From assembly GCA_030590485.1 (NCBI GenBank), contig JAUUYL010000021.1, positions 1 to 35,596 on the forward strand: a stretch of 35,596 nucleotides of DNA. The letters run 5' to 3'. Under the pieces are notes generated by a model that saw nothing but the letters and a program-made list of their open reading frames with translations, did no database searches and was not told the origin of the DNA. This document shows positions 1-7,221 of this stretch, one piece after another (within the stretch, counting starts at the first letter, position 1; each line of letters opens with the position of its first letter). The DNA is from Lentisphaerota bacterium. Lineage in GTDB: Bacteria > Verrucomicrobiota > Kiritimatiellia > UBA8416 > JAUUYL01. The position numbers and the translations under genes were made by a program.

Positions 1-1
1 C

Positions 2-103
2 GTCTCGCGACAAAGGAAAAACATTCGTAAACGCCTGCATGAAGATAACAAACTAAATGCATGTATGACCAAGTTAAAGAGCAGGATGGCGGCTAAATGC
101 TAA
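2..103 (+). CDS. C-terminal tail of a protein entering from the left edge
   Basis: An open frame enters from the window edge and ends at TAA 101-103, followed directly by a second TAA. The 33 visible residues are basic (several K/R, ending MAAKC) and carry no motif I recognise. The frame stops a few bases before a TCAAGGTCTGACCC motif of the kind I remember next to REP-associated Y1 transposase genes, so this could be the tail of such a transposase. That is inference from position only; it may be any protein, or chance. Confidence 0.3.
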   Translation, partial: VSRQRKNIRKRLHEDNKLNACMTKLKSRMAAKC

Positions 104-106
104 TAA

Positions 107-120
107 TCAAGGTCTGACCC
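107..120. mobile_element. Candidate end of a small mobile element
   Basis: The sequence TCAAGGTCTGACCC lies exactly where the DUF3800-like reading frame loses homology. From memory, this word and its complement are common at the ends of IS200/REP-associated transposon copies. The partner end would lie outside the window and no target duplication can be checked. Confidence 0.3.
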
Positions 121-604
121 TGCGAGGGCGGCGCTTGTTGCTGAATGGACAAAAGCGCTCAATTCAAGATTTGTGGTAATTGCCGATGATTGCAAGGCTC
201 TGATGGAAGAACGTGAAACGCTTTTGGCGCTTGCTGATTCAGGCCTTAAGCACAGCACCTTGGAGTATTATGGTCAGACTCGTGTTTATCCATTGCTTGT
301 CGATGATATAGTCTGTGTAAATTCTGAGAGCAGCTCGTGTGTTCAACTTGCAGATATGCTGTCTGGGGCCACATGTCATGCTGCTAATGTAAGAGCCCGA
401 GGCGGTACACCTTCGCAGTTTGAGGTAGATCTGCTAGAGATCCTTCTTGAGAAAAAGCTTATAGCTGGTTGCATATGGCCTACTAACGAGGTTACCCCAG
501 AGGGGGTTGGCGCTGATGGAAATTATTCGGGGAATCCTGCTGACTTTACGATGCGTCTACTTAATAAAGATAAAGATGCAATGAAGAAAGGAGCGCGTGG
601 ATGA
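107..604 (+). pseudogene. DUF3800-family protein, N-terminus missing
   Basis: The frame is open from the stop at 104-106 to TGA 602-604. From about position 125 it reads like the second half of a DUF3800 protein, a family with a predicted RNase H-like fold that is common in phage and defence loci. Visible hallmarks are VIADDCKALMEER, then a late block with VDDIVCVNSESSSCVQLADMLSGA, matching the family pattern of a conserved Ser followed by QLADxxxG. No ATG precedes this part; the first usable start is GTG at 173, which would skip part of the domain, so the gene looks truncated from the left. Its stop overlaps the start of the cyclase gene (ATGA), showing that the two were an operon. Whether the remnant is still translated is unknown. 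Confidence 0.6.
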
Positions 605-1392
605 GTAAAGCAGAAGAGCAAATTAGGGAAATGCGATCACAGTTGCACGAAGGGCACAAGGTTTATGAATACTGGAAGGATGGATCCATGCACCATTTCG
701 TGTTTCCTGCATTGGAGTATGATGACTATATTATTTCTGTTCCTGATGGGCCAGAGGTGAGGAAGTTCCTCTCGTCTCCTGAATACCAAGACAATCAGAT
801 GAAAGCTGTTGTCGTTGGTGTTGCCTTGCTGGATATAGTCAGCTTCTCTTCTCTGCCGGACGAAACGCAACTCAAATTAATTGTCCGCTACCAGCAGAAG
901 GTGCGAGAAGGTGTCAACGGATATTCAGTGGCAAGAATGCTGCCGATAGGAGATGGAACAATATTTGTTTTCGAAGGAAATCAGATATCATCAATGATTG
1001 AATGTCTTTACTCTGTAACACACGCTATTGATGGCTATAACTTAGATTGGAGTGGAGATGATGTTCCTGAGATTGCCTATAGAATAGGCATTCATGTTGG
1101 TCATGCGTTTCGCGCCAAAGATATTAATCGCGATCACAATTATGTGGGAACGGGAATGAACATGGCTCAACGAGTCAGTACGTGCGTTCCTGATCGCAAC
1201 GCTTCTGGTCTTCCGTTTTTTTTGAACTCACCGATTTATGCTTCTGAGGAAGCACGGATAGAGCTTGAAAAACGCGGGATGCCGGAAAGGATCGCGTTCA
1301 CAGATGCTGGACACCATGAGGTTAAGCATGGAGTGTATATTCATGTCCATGCTGTAAATAAGGGCAGTCTTGATGCTAGTATTGCAGAATAG
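601..1392 (+). CDS. Stand-alone class III nucleotidyl cyclase (Pycsar-type candidate)
   Basis: A 263-residue protein with a single cyclase domain (about 66-250) and no membrane or sensor domain. The two metal-binding aspartates are visible: D78 in LLDIVSFSSL and D118 in GDGTIFVF. The YRIGIHVGHAF block (about 160-170) and YVGTGMNMAQRV (181-192) match the strand and helix that carry the catalytic Asn (N187) and Arg (R191). Soluble single-domain cyclases of this size include PycC, the cCMP/cUMP synthase of Pycsar anti-phage systems; the purine or pyrimidine preference cannot be read here. The start overlaps the stop of the DUF3800 remnant (ATGA), so the two were co-translated. No cyclic-nucleotide-binding, TIR or transmembrane effector is seen next to it. 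It could instead be an ordinary signalling cyclase, but it sits in a defence island. Confidence 0.78.
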   Translation: MSKAEEQIREMRSQLHEGHKVYEYWKDGSMHHFVFPALEYDDYIISVPDGPEVRKFLSSPEYQDNQMKAVVVGVALLDIVSFSSLPDETQLKLIVRYQQKVREGVNGYSVARMLPIGDGTIFVFEGNQISSMIECLYSVTHAIDGYNLDWSGDDVPEIAYRIGIHVGHAFRAKDINRDHNYVGTGMNMAQRVSTCVPDRNASGLPFFLNSPIYASEEARIELEKRGMPERIAFTDAGHHEVKHGVYIHVHAVNKGSLDASIAE

Positions 1393-1479
1393 GTGCATGC
1401 CTTGCAATTTAGGGAGCGCAATGCTCTGCTTCAGCGTCCATGTTCATTGTTATTATGGTGTTTTTATGGTTGCTGCCAC

Positions 1480-1498
1480 ATAACATATGTTATAACAT
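1480..1498. promoter_or_regulatory. Overlapping palindromes, likely operator of the XRE regulator
   Basis: ATAACATATGTTAT (1480-1493) is a perfect 14-bp palindrome and ATGTTATAACAT (1487-1498) a perfect 12-bp palindrome that shares its second half. Together they give three alternating copies of the half-site ATAACAT/ATGTTAT, 44 bp before the regulator gene. Controller proteins of restriction-modification systems bind tandem symmetrical boxes of this sort. A -10-like TATGTT (1486-1491) lies inside the palindromes, so binding would block or tune transcription. The assignment is inference. Confidence 0.5.
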
Positions 1499-1541
1499 CC
1501 TGCAACGGTTACTCAATGGAGTTATTTACAAAGGATAGGGC

Positions 1542-1745
1542 GTGCTCGATAAGTCGATTAATGTTGCGGAACGGGTAAAGTCGTTGCGAACGACGCTGGG
1601 ATTAAGTCAGGAAGAGTTAGCCAGAGAACTGCATGTGAGTTTTGCCACCATTAACAGGTGGGAGAATAGTCAAACTACACCATCCAAGCTCGCTTGGGCT
1701 CAATTTGAACGCTTCAGACAAGAAAGAAGAGGCGAACTATCATGA
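1542..1745 (+). CDS. XRE-family HTH regulator (restriction-modification controller-like)
   Basis: A 67-residue protein made almost only of a Cro/C1-type helix-turn-helix: VAERVKSLRTTLGLSQEELARELHVS followed by the recognition helix FATINRWENSQTTPS. An in-frame stop at 1536-1538 makes GTG 1542 the first possible start, and AAAGGA lies six bases before it. Size and position, directly ahead of a cytosine methyltransferase, resemble the small controller proteins that delay restriction after a module enters a new host. The palindromes at 1480-1498 are the obvious binding site. The stop is followed by 53 bp before the methyltransferase. Confidence 0.83.
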   Translation: MLDKSINVAERVKSLRTTLGLSQEELARELHVSFATINRWENSQTTPSKLAWAQFERFRQERRGELS

Positions 1746-1798
1746 TGATGACAACGGGTATAAGAAACGACTGATGAAAAGTAAGTGCGAGAGTTTGT

Positions 1799-3121
1799 AT
1801 GCGAAAGAGTAGAAATGTAGTTTCATTGTTTTCAGGTGCTCTGGGGCTGGATATTGGCCTGGAGAACGCTGGGTTCAATCTTAGATCCATTGTGGAGTGT
1901 AATGATCTGGCGGTTCAAACGGCTAGAGCAAATCTGAAAAGGCAAAAAAAAGATGTATGTATTATCGAGGAAAGAATGGATTTAGATAATATTGATCGCA
2001 TTTGCCAGTCAATATTGGATGACGCCAATCTGAAAATGGGCGAAGTAGATATTCTCGCCGGAGCCCCACCTTGTCAGCCTTTTAGCACCGCAGGGAAACG
2101 GCAATCTATCATGGATGCAAGAGGAGATGGTTTCGCTGTCTTTTTGAAGGCAGTTCGGTTTTTTAAACCGAAGTATTTTGTTATAGAGAACGTAAAGGGG
2201 ATTTTATCAGCAGCAAAGAAGCATAGGCCATTAGCCCAGCGTGGACCGGGTTTTCTGCCTCTTCAGCCGGAAGAGGAGCATGGATCTGCATTTATGGGTA
2301 TACTCGATAGTATTGAGGATCTTTGCAATGAACTGGATTATTGCGTTAGCTGGGGAGTTTTGAATTCCGCAGACTGCGGTAGTCCGCAGTCAAGAGAGCG
2401 GTTGATAATAATTGGATCTATTGACGGTCAGTTCGTGTGGCCCACTGCGACACATTCAGTCTCAGGAGAAGATGGGAAGAAGGCCTGGGCGACACTACGC
2501 GAGGCTTTTGCTGGTATGAATGATGAAGAACCCGCCTACAGAGACTTTAGCGACTCAGTTTCATCGTATTTGCAACATGTTCCACCTGGAGGGAATTGGC
2601 GAAGTCTGCCCGAATCAATGCATGCTGATGCAATTGGTGGTGCACATAAATCATGGGGCGGACGATCTGGATTTCTTCGGCGTTTATCTTGGAATAAACC
2701 TGCACCTACAGTAACGCAAAGTCCGGCGGCCAAAGCCACGATGCTTTGTCATCCAAAAGACACACGGCCATTGTCCGTACGGGAGTGCGCGAGGATTCAG
2801 CAGTTTCCTGACGATTGGGTTTTTTCGGGAGGAATGACAGAGCAATACAAGCAGATTGGCAATGCAACACCTGTCGCACTTGCAGAGGCAATAGGTCAGG
2901 CAATAAGCAAAGCCGGGAGAAAGAGGAAAAAAGGTGCTCACGCAAAGTCTCTTTTTTGCGCCGACCCTGCGCTTTTAGAACGGATAGTTAAGCGCCCAAC
3001 GACTACATTGAATCCGCCAAAGATGAGGCTGGAAAAGGATCCAGAGAAAGCAAAACTTTGGTTAAATAAAAGCAGGCAAGGAAGAACTGGGTTTCTCAAG
3101 TTCGAAGCATATTGTGCTTAA
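1799..3121 (+). CDS. DNA (cytosine-5) methyltransferase, first system
   Basis: A 440-residue C5 methyltransferase with the family motifs in canonical order: AdoMet-binding motif I SLFSGALGLDIG (9-20), catalytic motif IV GAPPCQPFS with the nucleophile C92, motif VI ENVKG (130-134), motif VIII QSRERLIIIG (197-206), motif IX RECARIQQFPDDW (328-340) and motif X YKQIGNATPVALAEAIG (350-366). The target-recognition part lies between VIII and IX. A basic C-terminal extension of about 65 residues after motif X is extra to the minimal fold. It should methylate a specific DNA sequence and protect the host from the linked nuclease. It is the second gene of an operon with the XRE regulator, the ParB-like, the PDT-like and the HNH genes. 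The target sequence cannot be read from the protein. Confidence 0.95.
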   Translation: MRKSRNVVSLFSGALGLDIGLENAGFNLRSIVECNDLAVQTARANLKRQKKDVCIIEERMDLDNIDRICQSILDDANLKMGEVDILAGAPPCQPFSTAGKRQSIMDARGDGFAVFLKAVRFFKPKYFVIENVKGILSAAKKHRPLAQRGPGFLPLQPEEEHGSAFMGILDSIEDLCNELDYCVSWGVLNSADCGSPQSRERLIIIGSIDGQFVWPTATHSVSGEDGKKAWATLREAFAGMNDEEPAYRDFSDSVSSYLQHVPPGGNWRSLPESMHADAIGGAHKSWGGRSGFLRRLSWNKPAPTVTQSPAAKATMLCHPKDTRPLSVRECARIQQFPDDWVFSGGMTEQYKQIGNATPVALAEAIGQAISKAGRKRKKGAHAKSLFCADPALLERIVKRPTTTLNPPKMRLEKDPEKAKLWLNKSRQGRTGFLKFEAYCA

Positions 3122-3138
3122 TTAACGCAGAGGAATTA

Positions 3139-4215
3139 ATGAAAAAGATTGATATAACAGGGATTGATCCAGAAAAGAAGTTATTTCATAACGAGGAGAT
3201 CGACACTTATGCCACTACAGTGGCATTCGATGAAATAGAGTACTGGCCTAGTAACCTCAGGACCTTATTAGCTTTTGAGATGCTTGAGGCCAAGTTCAAA
3301 AAGAAGTTAAAAAACATCTCTCTGGAGGAGGTCACTCGATATTTGGCTTCCCAGTCTGAGATAAAATTGTCCGACTTGGCCGCATCAATCAAAAAGAATG
3401 ATGTACGAGTACCTTTGATTATATTGGACGATGGAACTTTGTTGGATGGTAACCGTCGATATTTTGCATGTTCGTTGCTTCAGCTTGAAGATGAGGATGT
3501 TGAATTGCAAGTTCCCGTATTGGTTATCAAGAAGGGTGACATCTCGTCGGAACAAAAATATAAAATTCTGGCAGAAGCAAATTTCGTTTCAGACTACAAA
3601 GTTCCGTGGCCACTGGATGTAAAAGCTAGGGTTACTAGCGAGTTTTATGATGAATGTATCAAAGGAGGTATGTCTGAGGATGATGCATACCTTAAGATCA
3701 AAGATGTCTATGGGCTGAGTAAAAGCGATGTAAAGGCATACGTTGAGACAATTGAGTTGACGAAGGAGTACATTAATCGAGCAAAAAAGAATAAGAAAAG
3801 AAGGTTTCAGCTCCGACATCAAGTTCTAATGAAGTTTGTGTATTTCTGGGAATTCAGGAATAAAGCTTTCCGAGGACGTGGTGTTTTGGATGCTGCTGAG
3901 TTGAAGAAAGTTAAACCTTTGTTTTTTAAAATGATAGAGACCAAGTGTTTTAATAACATTAAGCAAGTGGAGCCGATGATACGGTCATGTAGGGATAGTT
4001 TCTTATGGGAGATATTATCGGAATCAAAAGGGCGAAAGATAGACCAAGTTGAGATTCTTTTCAGAGAGAAGAAAGTTATTAGGTCTGCAGAGGATAAGGT
4101 TCGCAACTTTTTGAAATGGCTAAATTCGGCAGATCGCGATTCATTTAGTGAAAATACATTTCATTTGCTGGATGATCTGGCGGATGCCATAAGCGAATTA
4201 CGGGACGAGGGCTGA
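3139..4215 (+). CDS. ParB/Srx-like domain protein of the restriction operon
   Basis: A 358-residue protein with a ParB/sulfiredoxin-like core: the stretch VRVPLIILDDGTLLDGNRRYFA contains the family block around DGNRRYFA (103-110). This fold binds or hydrolyses nucleotides (CTP in true ParB) and in several defence proteins acts as an ATPase or nuclease. The rest, about 150-358, is Lys/Arg-rich and helical with no family I know; KKNKKRRFQLRHQ is a strongly basic patch. The start at 3139 is preferred over GTG 3112 because GAGGAA precedes it and it does not overlap the methyltransferase. The gene begins 17 bp after the methyltransferase and ends 3 bp before the next gene, so they are co-translated. 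It is unlikely to be a chromosome-partition ParB, since no parA or parS is near. Its job in the module is unknown. Confidence 0.75.
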   Translation: MKKIDITGIDPEKKLFHNEEIDTYATTVAFDEIEYWPSNLRTLLAFEMLEAKFKKKLKNISLEEVTRYLASQSEIKLSDLAASIKKNDVRVPLIILDDGTLLDGNRRYFACSLLQLEDEDVELQVPVLVIKKGDISSEQKYKILAEANFVSDYKVPWPLDVKARVTSEFYDECIKGGMSEDDAYLKIKDVYGLSKSDVKAYVETIELTKEYINRAKKNKKRRFQLRHQVLMKFVYFWEFRNKAFRGRGVLDAAELKKVKPLFFKMIETKCFNNIKQVEPMIRSCRDSFLWEILSESKGRKIDQVEILFREKKVIRSAEDKVRNFLKWLNSADRDSFSENTFHLLDDLADAISELRDEG

Positions 4216-4218
4216 AGA

Positions 4219-5376
4219 ATGTCAAAGCCGCAGCTTATTGTTTTTAAAGGGAAGAAATCGCAGACGGGAGTTGCGTTTAAAACAGAATTTCCGAAGATTA
4301 AGTTTTCTGAGTCCGGTTATGACTTCGATAAAACTCGCGAGGTTATCGAAGGCAGAGGGGTTCAGGCGATATTACCTATATGGAATTCGCACGCTGGTGA
4401 GGTTACACCTTCTCATGCAATGACAATGCTTTTCGACGAAAAGGCTCGCCTTTATCATCTTTGGCCTCAGAAAATACGTTTTGTTTGTCTGGGTAAAAAG
4501 AAGGACGTCTCTCTACTGAATAACATTATCTCAGTTTCAGTGGCAGAGGCTCAATGTAGTGATTATCTGGGAAAACACGGACTTTCTTTTGAGGACGGGG
4601 GCGATACGACTTCCTCGTATAAGCTGTTTGCCGAGAGTGATGCTTATGATGCGGTACTGGTGGCTCCGAATAATGATTATGCTGACTATCATGTTGTGTG
4701 CGAAGATGCTGCAAACCCTATTAATTTTACAACCTTTGCCCTGCTTGCTTCTATTGAGTCCTCTGATTGGGAGATGGCTGAATGGGGAGTGCTGTCGGAT
4801 AAGATTGGTGATGGACACAGAATATTTACGGCGCTTCAGTTGCCGTTTAATCAGACTTTGAGCGATGCACAGGAAGAATTATTCGATCGTCTAATCGATG
4901 ATGCAGAAACGATAGATGATGTTCCGAAAGTATTGTTTGTAGCTCTTCATGAGTATAGCAATTGCAGGTTGCTGATAGACGCTGGTGGTGAGTTTGTTCC
5001 TCCTGAGATTCTGGGAGAAGAGGGGGTTCATGATGAGATCAGGATTATTCCTGACATAGGACGCCCGGCAGAAAATTATTCTACTCGTGTAGAAGAGTTC
5101 TTGTCGAAGAACAAATCGATAACCTCTAAGGACTTTGTTAAACATCAGGGGACAAAGACTTGTTTTTTCGCTTGTCCTGCGCTTGGAATTCTTACTCACG
5201 GTTTCGAGGTTGATGCTACAGAGTTTATAGTTCGCCATATGATAGATAAATGCTTCGAACTTCTGGATCGAGGCGTCAAGCCGTCTCCTGAGCAGAAAAT
5301 ATTATTTGATAAGTACGTGGACGCCTATCACGAAAACGGCGCGGATTTTGTTGAGTTCGAGAGTATCGCTTCGTAA
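4219..5376 (+). CDS. Protein with prephenate-dehydratase-like N-terminal half in a restriction operon
   Basis: A 385-residue protein. Residues about 30-180 follow the order of landmarks in prephenate dehydratase (PDT), a type II periplasmic-binding fold: ILPIWNSHAGEV (51-62, compare PIeNSxxGxV), VSVAEAQCSDYL (106-117, compare the Shpqal-Q-c helix), TTSSYKLF (130-137, compare sTAxAA) and NPINFTTFALLAS (166-178, compare N-x-TRFxxl). The PDT catalytic TRF appears as TTF: the Thr is kept and the Arg lost. There is no ACT domain; residues 200-385 match nothing I recognise. No aromatic amino-acid genes are nearby; the gene lies 3 bp after the ParB-like gene within a methyltransferase/HNH operon. 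I infer a re-used ligand-binding domain, perhaps a sensor or a subunit of the nuclease complex. The fold call is motif reading without alignment, so it may be wrong. Confidence 0.5.
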   Translation: MSKPQLIVFKGKKSQTGVAFKTEFPKIKFSESGYDFDKTREVIEGRGVQAILPIWNSHAGEVTPSHAMTMLFDEKARLYHLWPQKIRFVCLGKKKDVSLLNNIISVSVAEAQCSDYLGKHGLSFEDGGDTTSSYKLFAESDAYDAVLVAPNNDYADYHVVCEDAANPINFTTFALLASIESSDWEMAEWGVLSDKIGDGHRIFTALQLPFNQTLSDAQEELFDRLIDDAETIDDVPKVLFVALHEYSNCRLLIDAGGEFVPPEILGEEGVHDEIRIIPDIGRPAENYSTRVEEFLSKNKSITSKDFVKHQGTKTCFFACPALGILTHGFEVDATEFIVRHMIDKCFELLDRGVKPSPEQKILFDKYVDAYHENGADFVEFESIAS

Positions 5377-5405
5377 TAAAATGCTAATCGAAATTGTCTA
5401 ATGCG

Positions 5406-6152
5406 ATGTCTAAGATTATTTTTACATCGGGAGTGAATCCAGAGTACGATGATATCCCGGAGGTTCGCTGTGAGTTTCCTCGGCGTTATCTGAAGATGGT
5501 GGAAGATGCTGTGGGCGACTGGGTTATTTATTATGAACCTCGGAAGAACGGTGGTCGGATGTCATACTATGCATCGGCTCGCGTAGTTAAGCTTGAGACG
5601 CATCCGCTGAATCGAGACCACTTTTACATGTATGTTACTGATTATATCGAATTCGTTAACCCGGTTTCCTTCCGTGATGAAGCTCACTTTTATGAACGTG
5701 CATTGCGCCGAGACGATGGAAAGCCTAATCAAGGCGCGTTGGGTTGGTCTGTGCGCAGGCTTCCTGAAGAGGAATTCTCATTGATATTACAGAAGGGCTT
5801 TGGTGAGATGCCTGCAATTGAACCGTTGGAAGCAAGTGTGAATGAAGCGATAGCAGAATATGGACGTCCTGTCGTGCCTCAGCTTGTAAACCGCCCTTTA
5901 AGAGGTAAAGTGTTCTCTCGGATTATCCATTCTGCATATGATCAGACATGTGCATTCACTGGCTTACATCTTAGTAATGGAGAAGGTCTTTTTGAGGCGG
6001 AGGTTGCACATATTCGTGCAGTTAAAGATCATGGGCCTGACTCTCCACGAAATGGGCTAGCATTGACTCAGACGATCCATTGGTTGTTTGATGAAGGTGT
6101 GTTATCGTTAGAGAATGACGGTAGGATTCTGCAGGCTGGACGTTTGGTTTAG
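5406..6152 (+). CDS. HNH endonuclease, first system (frame broken near its C-terminus)
   Basis: In-frame part of an HNH restriction-type nuclease, 248 residues from ATG 5406 (TTG 5394 is possible but no better supported). The C-terminal half carries an HNH_2-type domain: YDQTCAFTG (about 178-186), AEVAHI with H202, NGLAL with N216, then HWLFDEGVLSL with H225. The N-terminal 110 residues (GDWVIYYEPR, DHFYMYVTDYIEF) resemble a PUA/EVE-like barrel, a fold that often reads modified bases; this is a weaker inference. It is the last gene of the + strand module, 29 bp after the PDT-like gene, and would be the nuclease that the linked cytosine methyltransferase guards against. The frame ends early: the expected last 40 residues continue in another frame at 6152-6274. 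Confidence 0.8.
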   Translation: MSKIIFTSGVNPEYDDIPEVRCEFPRRYLKMVEDAVGDWVIYYEPRKNGGRMSYYASARVVKLETHPLNRDHFYMYVTDYIEFVNPVSFRDEAHFYERALRRDDGKPNQGALGWSVRRLPEEEFSLILQKGFGEMPAIEPLEASVNEAIAEYGRPVVPQLVNRPLRGKVFSRIIHSAYDQTCAFTGLHLSNGEGLFEAEVAHIRAVKDHGPDSPRNGLALTQTIHWLFDEGVLSLENDGRILQAGRLV

Positions 6153-6274
6153 TTCCAGAGAAGGTTAAGGCTCTTCTTCATTCAGACGGGTACGCGCGTT
6201 TGCCAGAGAATTGTGTATTGCGCCCGCATCCACAATTTTTGAAGTTTCACAGAGACAACAGGTTCAGGGGCTGA
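6152..6274 (+). pseudogene. Displaced C-terminal end of the first HNH endonuclease
   Basis: Reading from 6152 gives 40 residues (VPEKVKALLHS, YARLPENCVLRPHPQFLKFHRDNRFRG) that end at TGA 6272-6274. They match the usual tail of HNH_2 nucleases: a G-x-x-LP segment, then P-x-x-x-L-x-x-HR-x-x-FR. The upstream frame stops at TAG 6150-6152 within TTGGTTTAGTT. One extra T in the TTT run would read TTG GTT TTA GTT and join the two parts. It is either a real inactivating deletion or a homopolymer sequencing error. Confidence 0.65.
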
Positions 6275-6309
6275 GCATGGTTCTCCGTACATTACTTGGA
6301 GTACTATAG

Positions 6310-7221
6310 TTATACGCGGTGTCGAACATCGTGACATACGTTGCAGAGCGTGAGGAGATTATCTGCATCGTTGGCTCCACCATCAGCATGTTGTTCTTTG
6401 TGATGTAGCTCAAGGTGCCTTGGGTCATCTGGGTTCCATTGCTTTCTGGTCCAATTGCAGTCTGCGCATTTATACTTATCGCGAACAAGAACTTGACGTC
6501 GCACATCATCAGGTATTTTCCTGTCGTGCGCTGGTCCTTGTCTGTTCTCCTCGAGTATATACATACCTGTTTTCAGCTCAGGTCGCCCGTTCCAGTGTGT
6601 GCCAATAGGCCAGCCATCTTCTGTGCGCAATTCGCGAACGCGACGTGCCCATTCCGTCTTGTCCTTAGCTATGTACCGCAGCTCTTCCCCTGACACGGGT
6701 GTACCAACATTCTCTTGCAGAAATTCAAGAATCTTTGTTTTTACGCCAGCTTTTGTATTTCGAATGTCTTTTGCTACTTTCCAGCGATATGCAGCGTCTC
6801 GATCCTGATTGACGGAAATTAGAACGTAATCATCAGACTTCATTTCGTTCATATGTGAATGTTGCTCTGGATCTAAATCACCTGCCTCAAACATTTCCAG
6901 AATTGTTTTGCCACTGAAAATCGACCAGCCAAATTCGACCCGTAATTCTCTAATGCGGCGAGCCCATTCACTGATGCCCGCCACGATAGCTAACTCGTGC
7001 TGAGACAGGACTACACGCGGATATTCTTGAAAATAGAATAGAAGGCGTTTCTTAGCCGCGCTCCGAACGTCTTTTGGCAATAAGGCTCCCCCTAGTTTAT
7101 TCATGGCGGCCCATACAGGGATCAGGGATAATACTTGATTTCGCAAGTCGGCTTGATCGGAGGTCTCAAAATTGTCGAGGAGCGTGATGATCTTCTTTTT
7201 TAGATTGTCTACTTCATGCAT
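6310..7221 (-). CDS. HNH restriction endonuclease, second system
   Basis: A 303-residue nuclease. The C-terminal HNH domain is complete: KCADC (251-255) supplies the first zinc cysteines, LELHHKEQ with H273/H274 the catalytic part, then DNLLTLCNVCHDVRH (287-301) with N288 and the second Cys pair. Two copies of a winged-helix-like module precede it, marked by SEWARRIRELRVEFGW (84-99) and TEWARRVRELRTEDGW (189-204); they probably recognise DNA. Its start overlaps the end of the methyltransferase gene by 13 bp, the usual coupling for a type II pair. It is unrelated in layout to the HNH protein at 5406, and the two nuclease genes face each other across about 35 bp. The frame is intact. Confidence 0.9.
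   Translation of the reverse strand: MHEVDNLKKKIITLLDNFETSDQADLRNQVLSLIPVWAAMNKLGGALLPKDVRSAAKKRLLFYFQEYPRVVLSQHELAIVAGISEWARRIRELRVEFGWSIFSGKTILEMFEAGDLDPEQHSHMNEMKSDDYVLISVNQDRDAAYRWKVAKDIRNTKAGVKTKILEFLQENVGTPVSGEELRYIAKDKTEWARRVRELRTEDGWPIGTHWNGRPELKTGMYILEENRQGPAHDRKIPDDVRRQVLVRDKYKCADCNWTRKQWNPDDPRHLELHHKEQHADGGANDADNLLTLCNVCHDVRHRV

Noticed and set aside
1393-1578. 61-codon + frame between the cyclase and the XRE gene
   Set aside because: No homology, overlaps the regulator start and the operator palindromes; Cys-rich chance frame.
1742-1774. Ten-codon frame (MMMTTGIRND) overlapping the XRE stop
   Set aside because: ATGA overlap is suggestive of a leader peptide, but ten codons with no other evidence cannot be supported.
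3139-4215. Chromosome-partition ParB/parS locus
   Set aside because: No ParA, no HTH domain and no parS-like palindrome nearby; position in a methyltransferase operon points elsewhere.
6140-6160. Programmed -1 frameshift in the HNH gene
   Set aside because: No slippery heptamer of the X XXY YYZ type and no downstream stem; a lost T is the simpler reading.
601-6274. A Pycsar effector among the genes after the cyclase
   Set aside because: None of the following proteins shows a cyclic-nucleotide-binding domain, TIR domain or transmembrane helices, and an independent operator separates the two groups.
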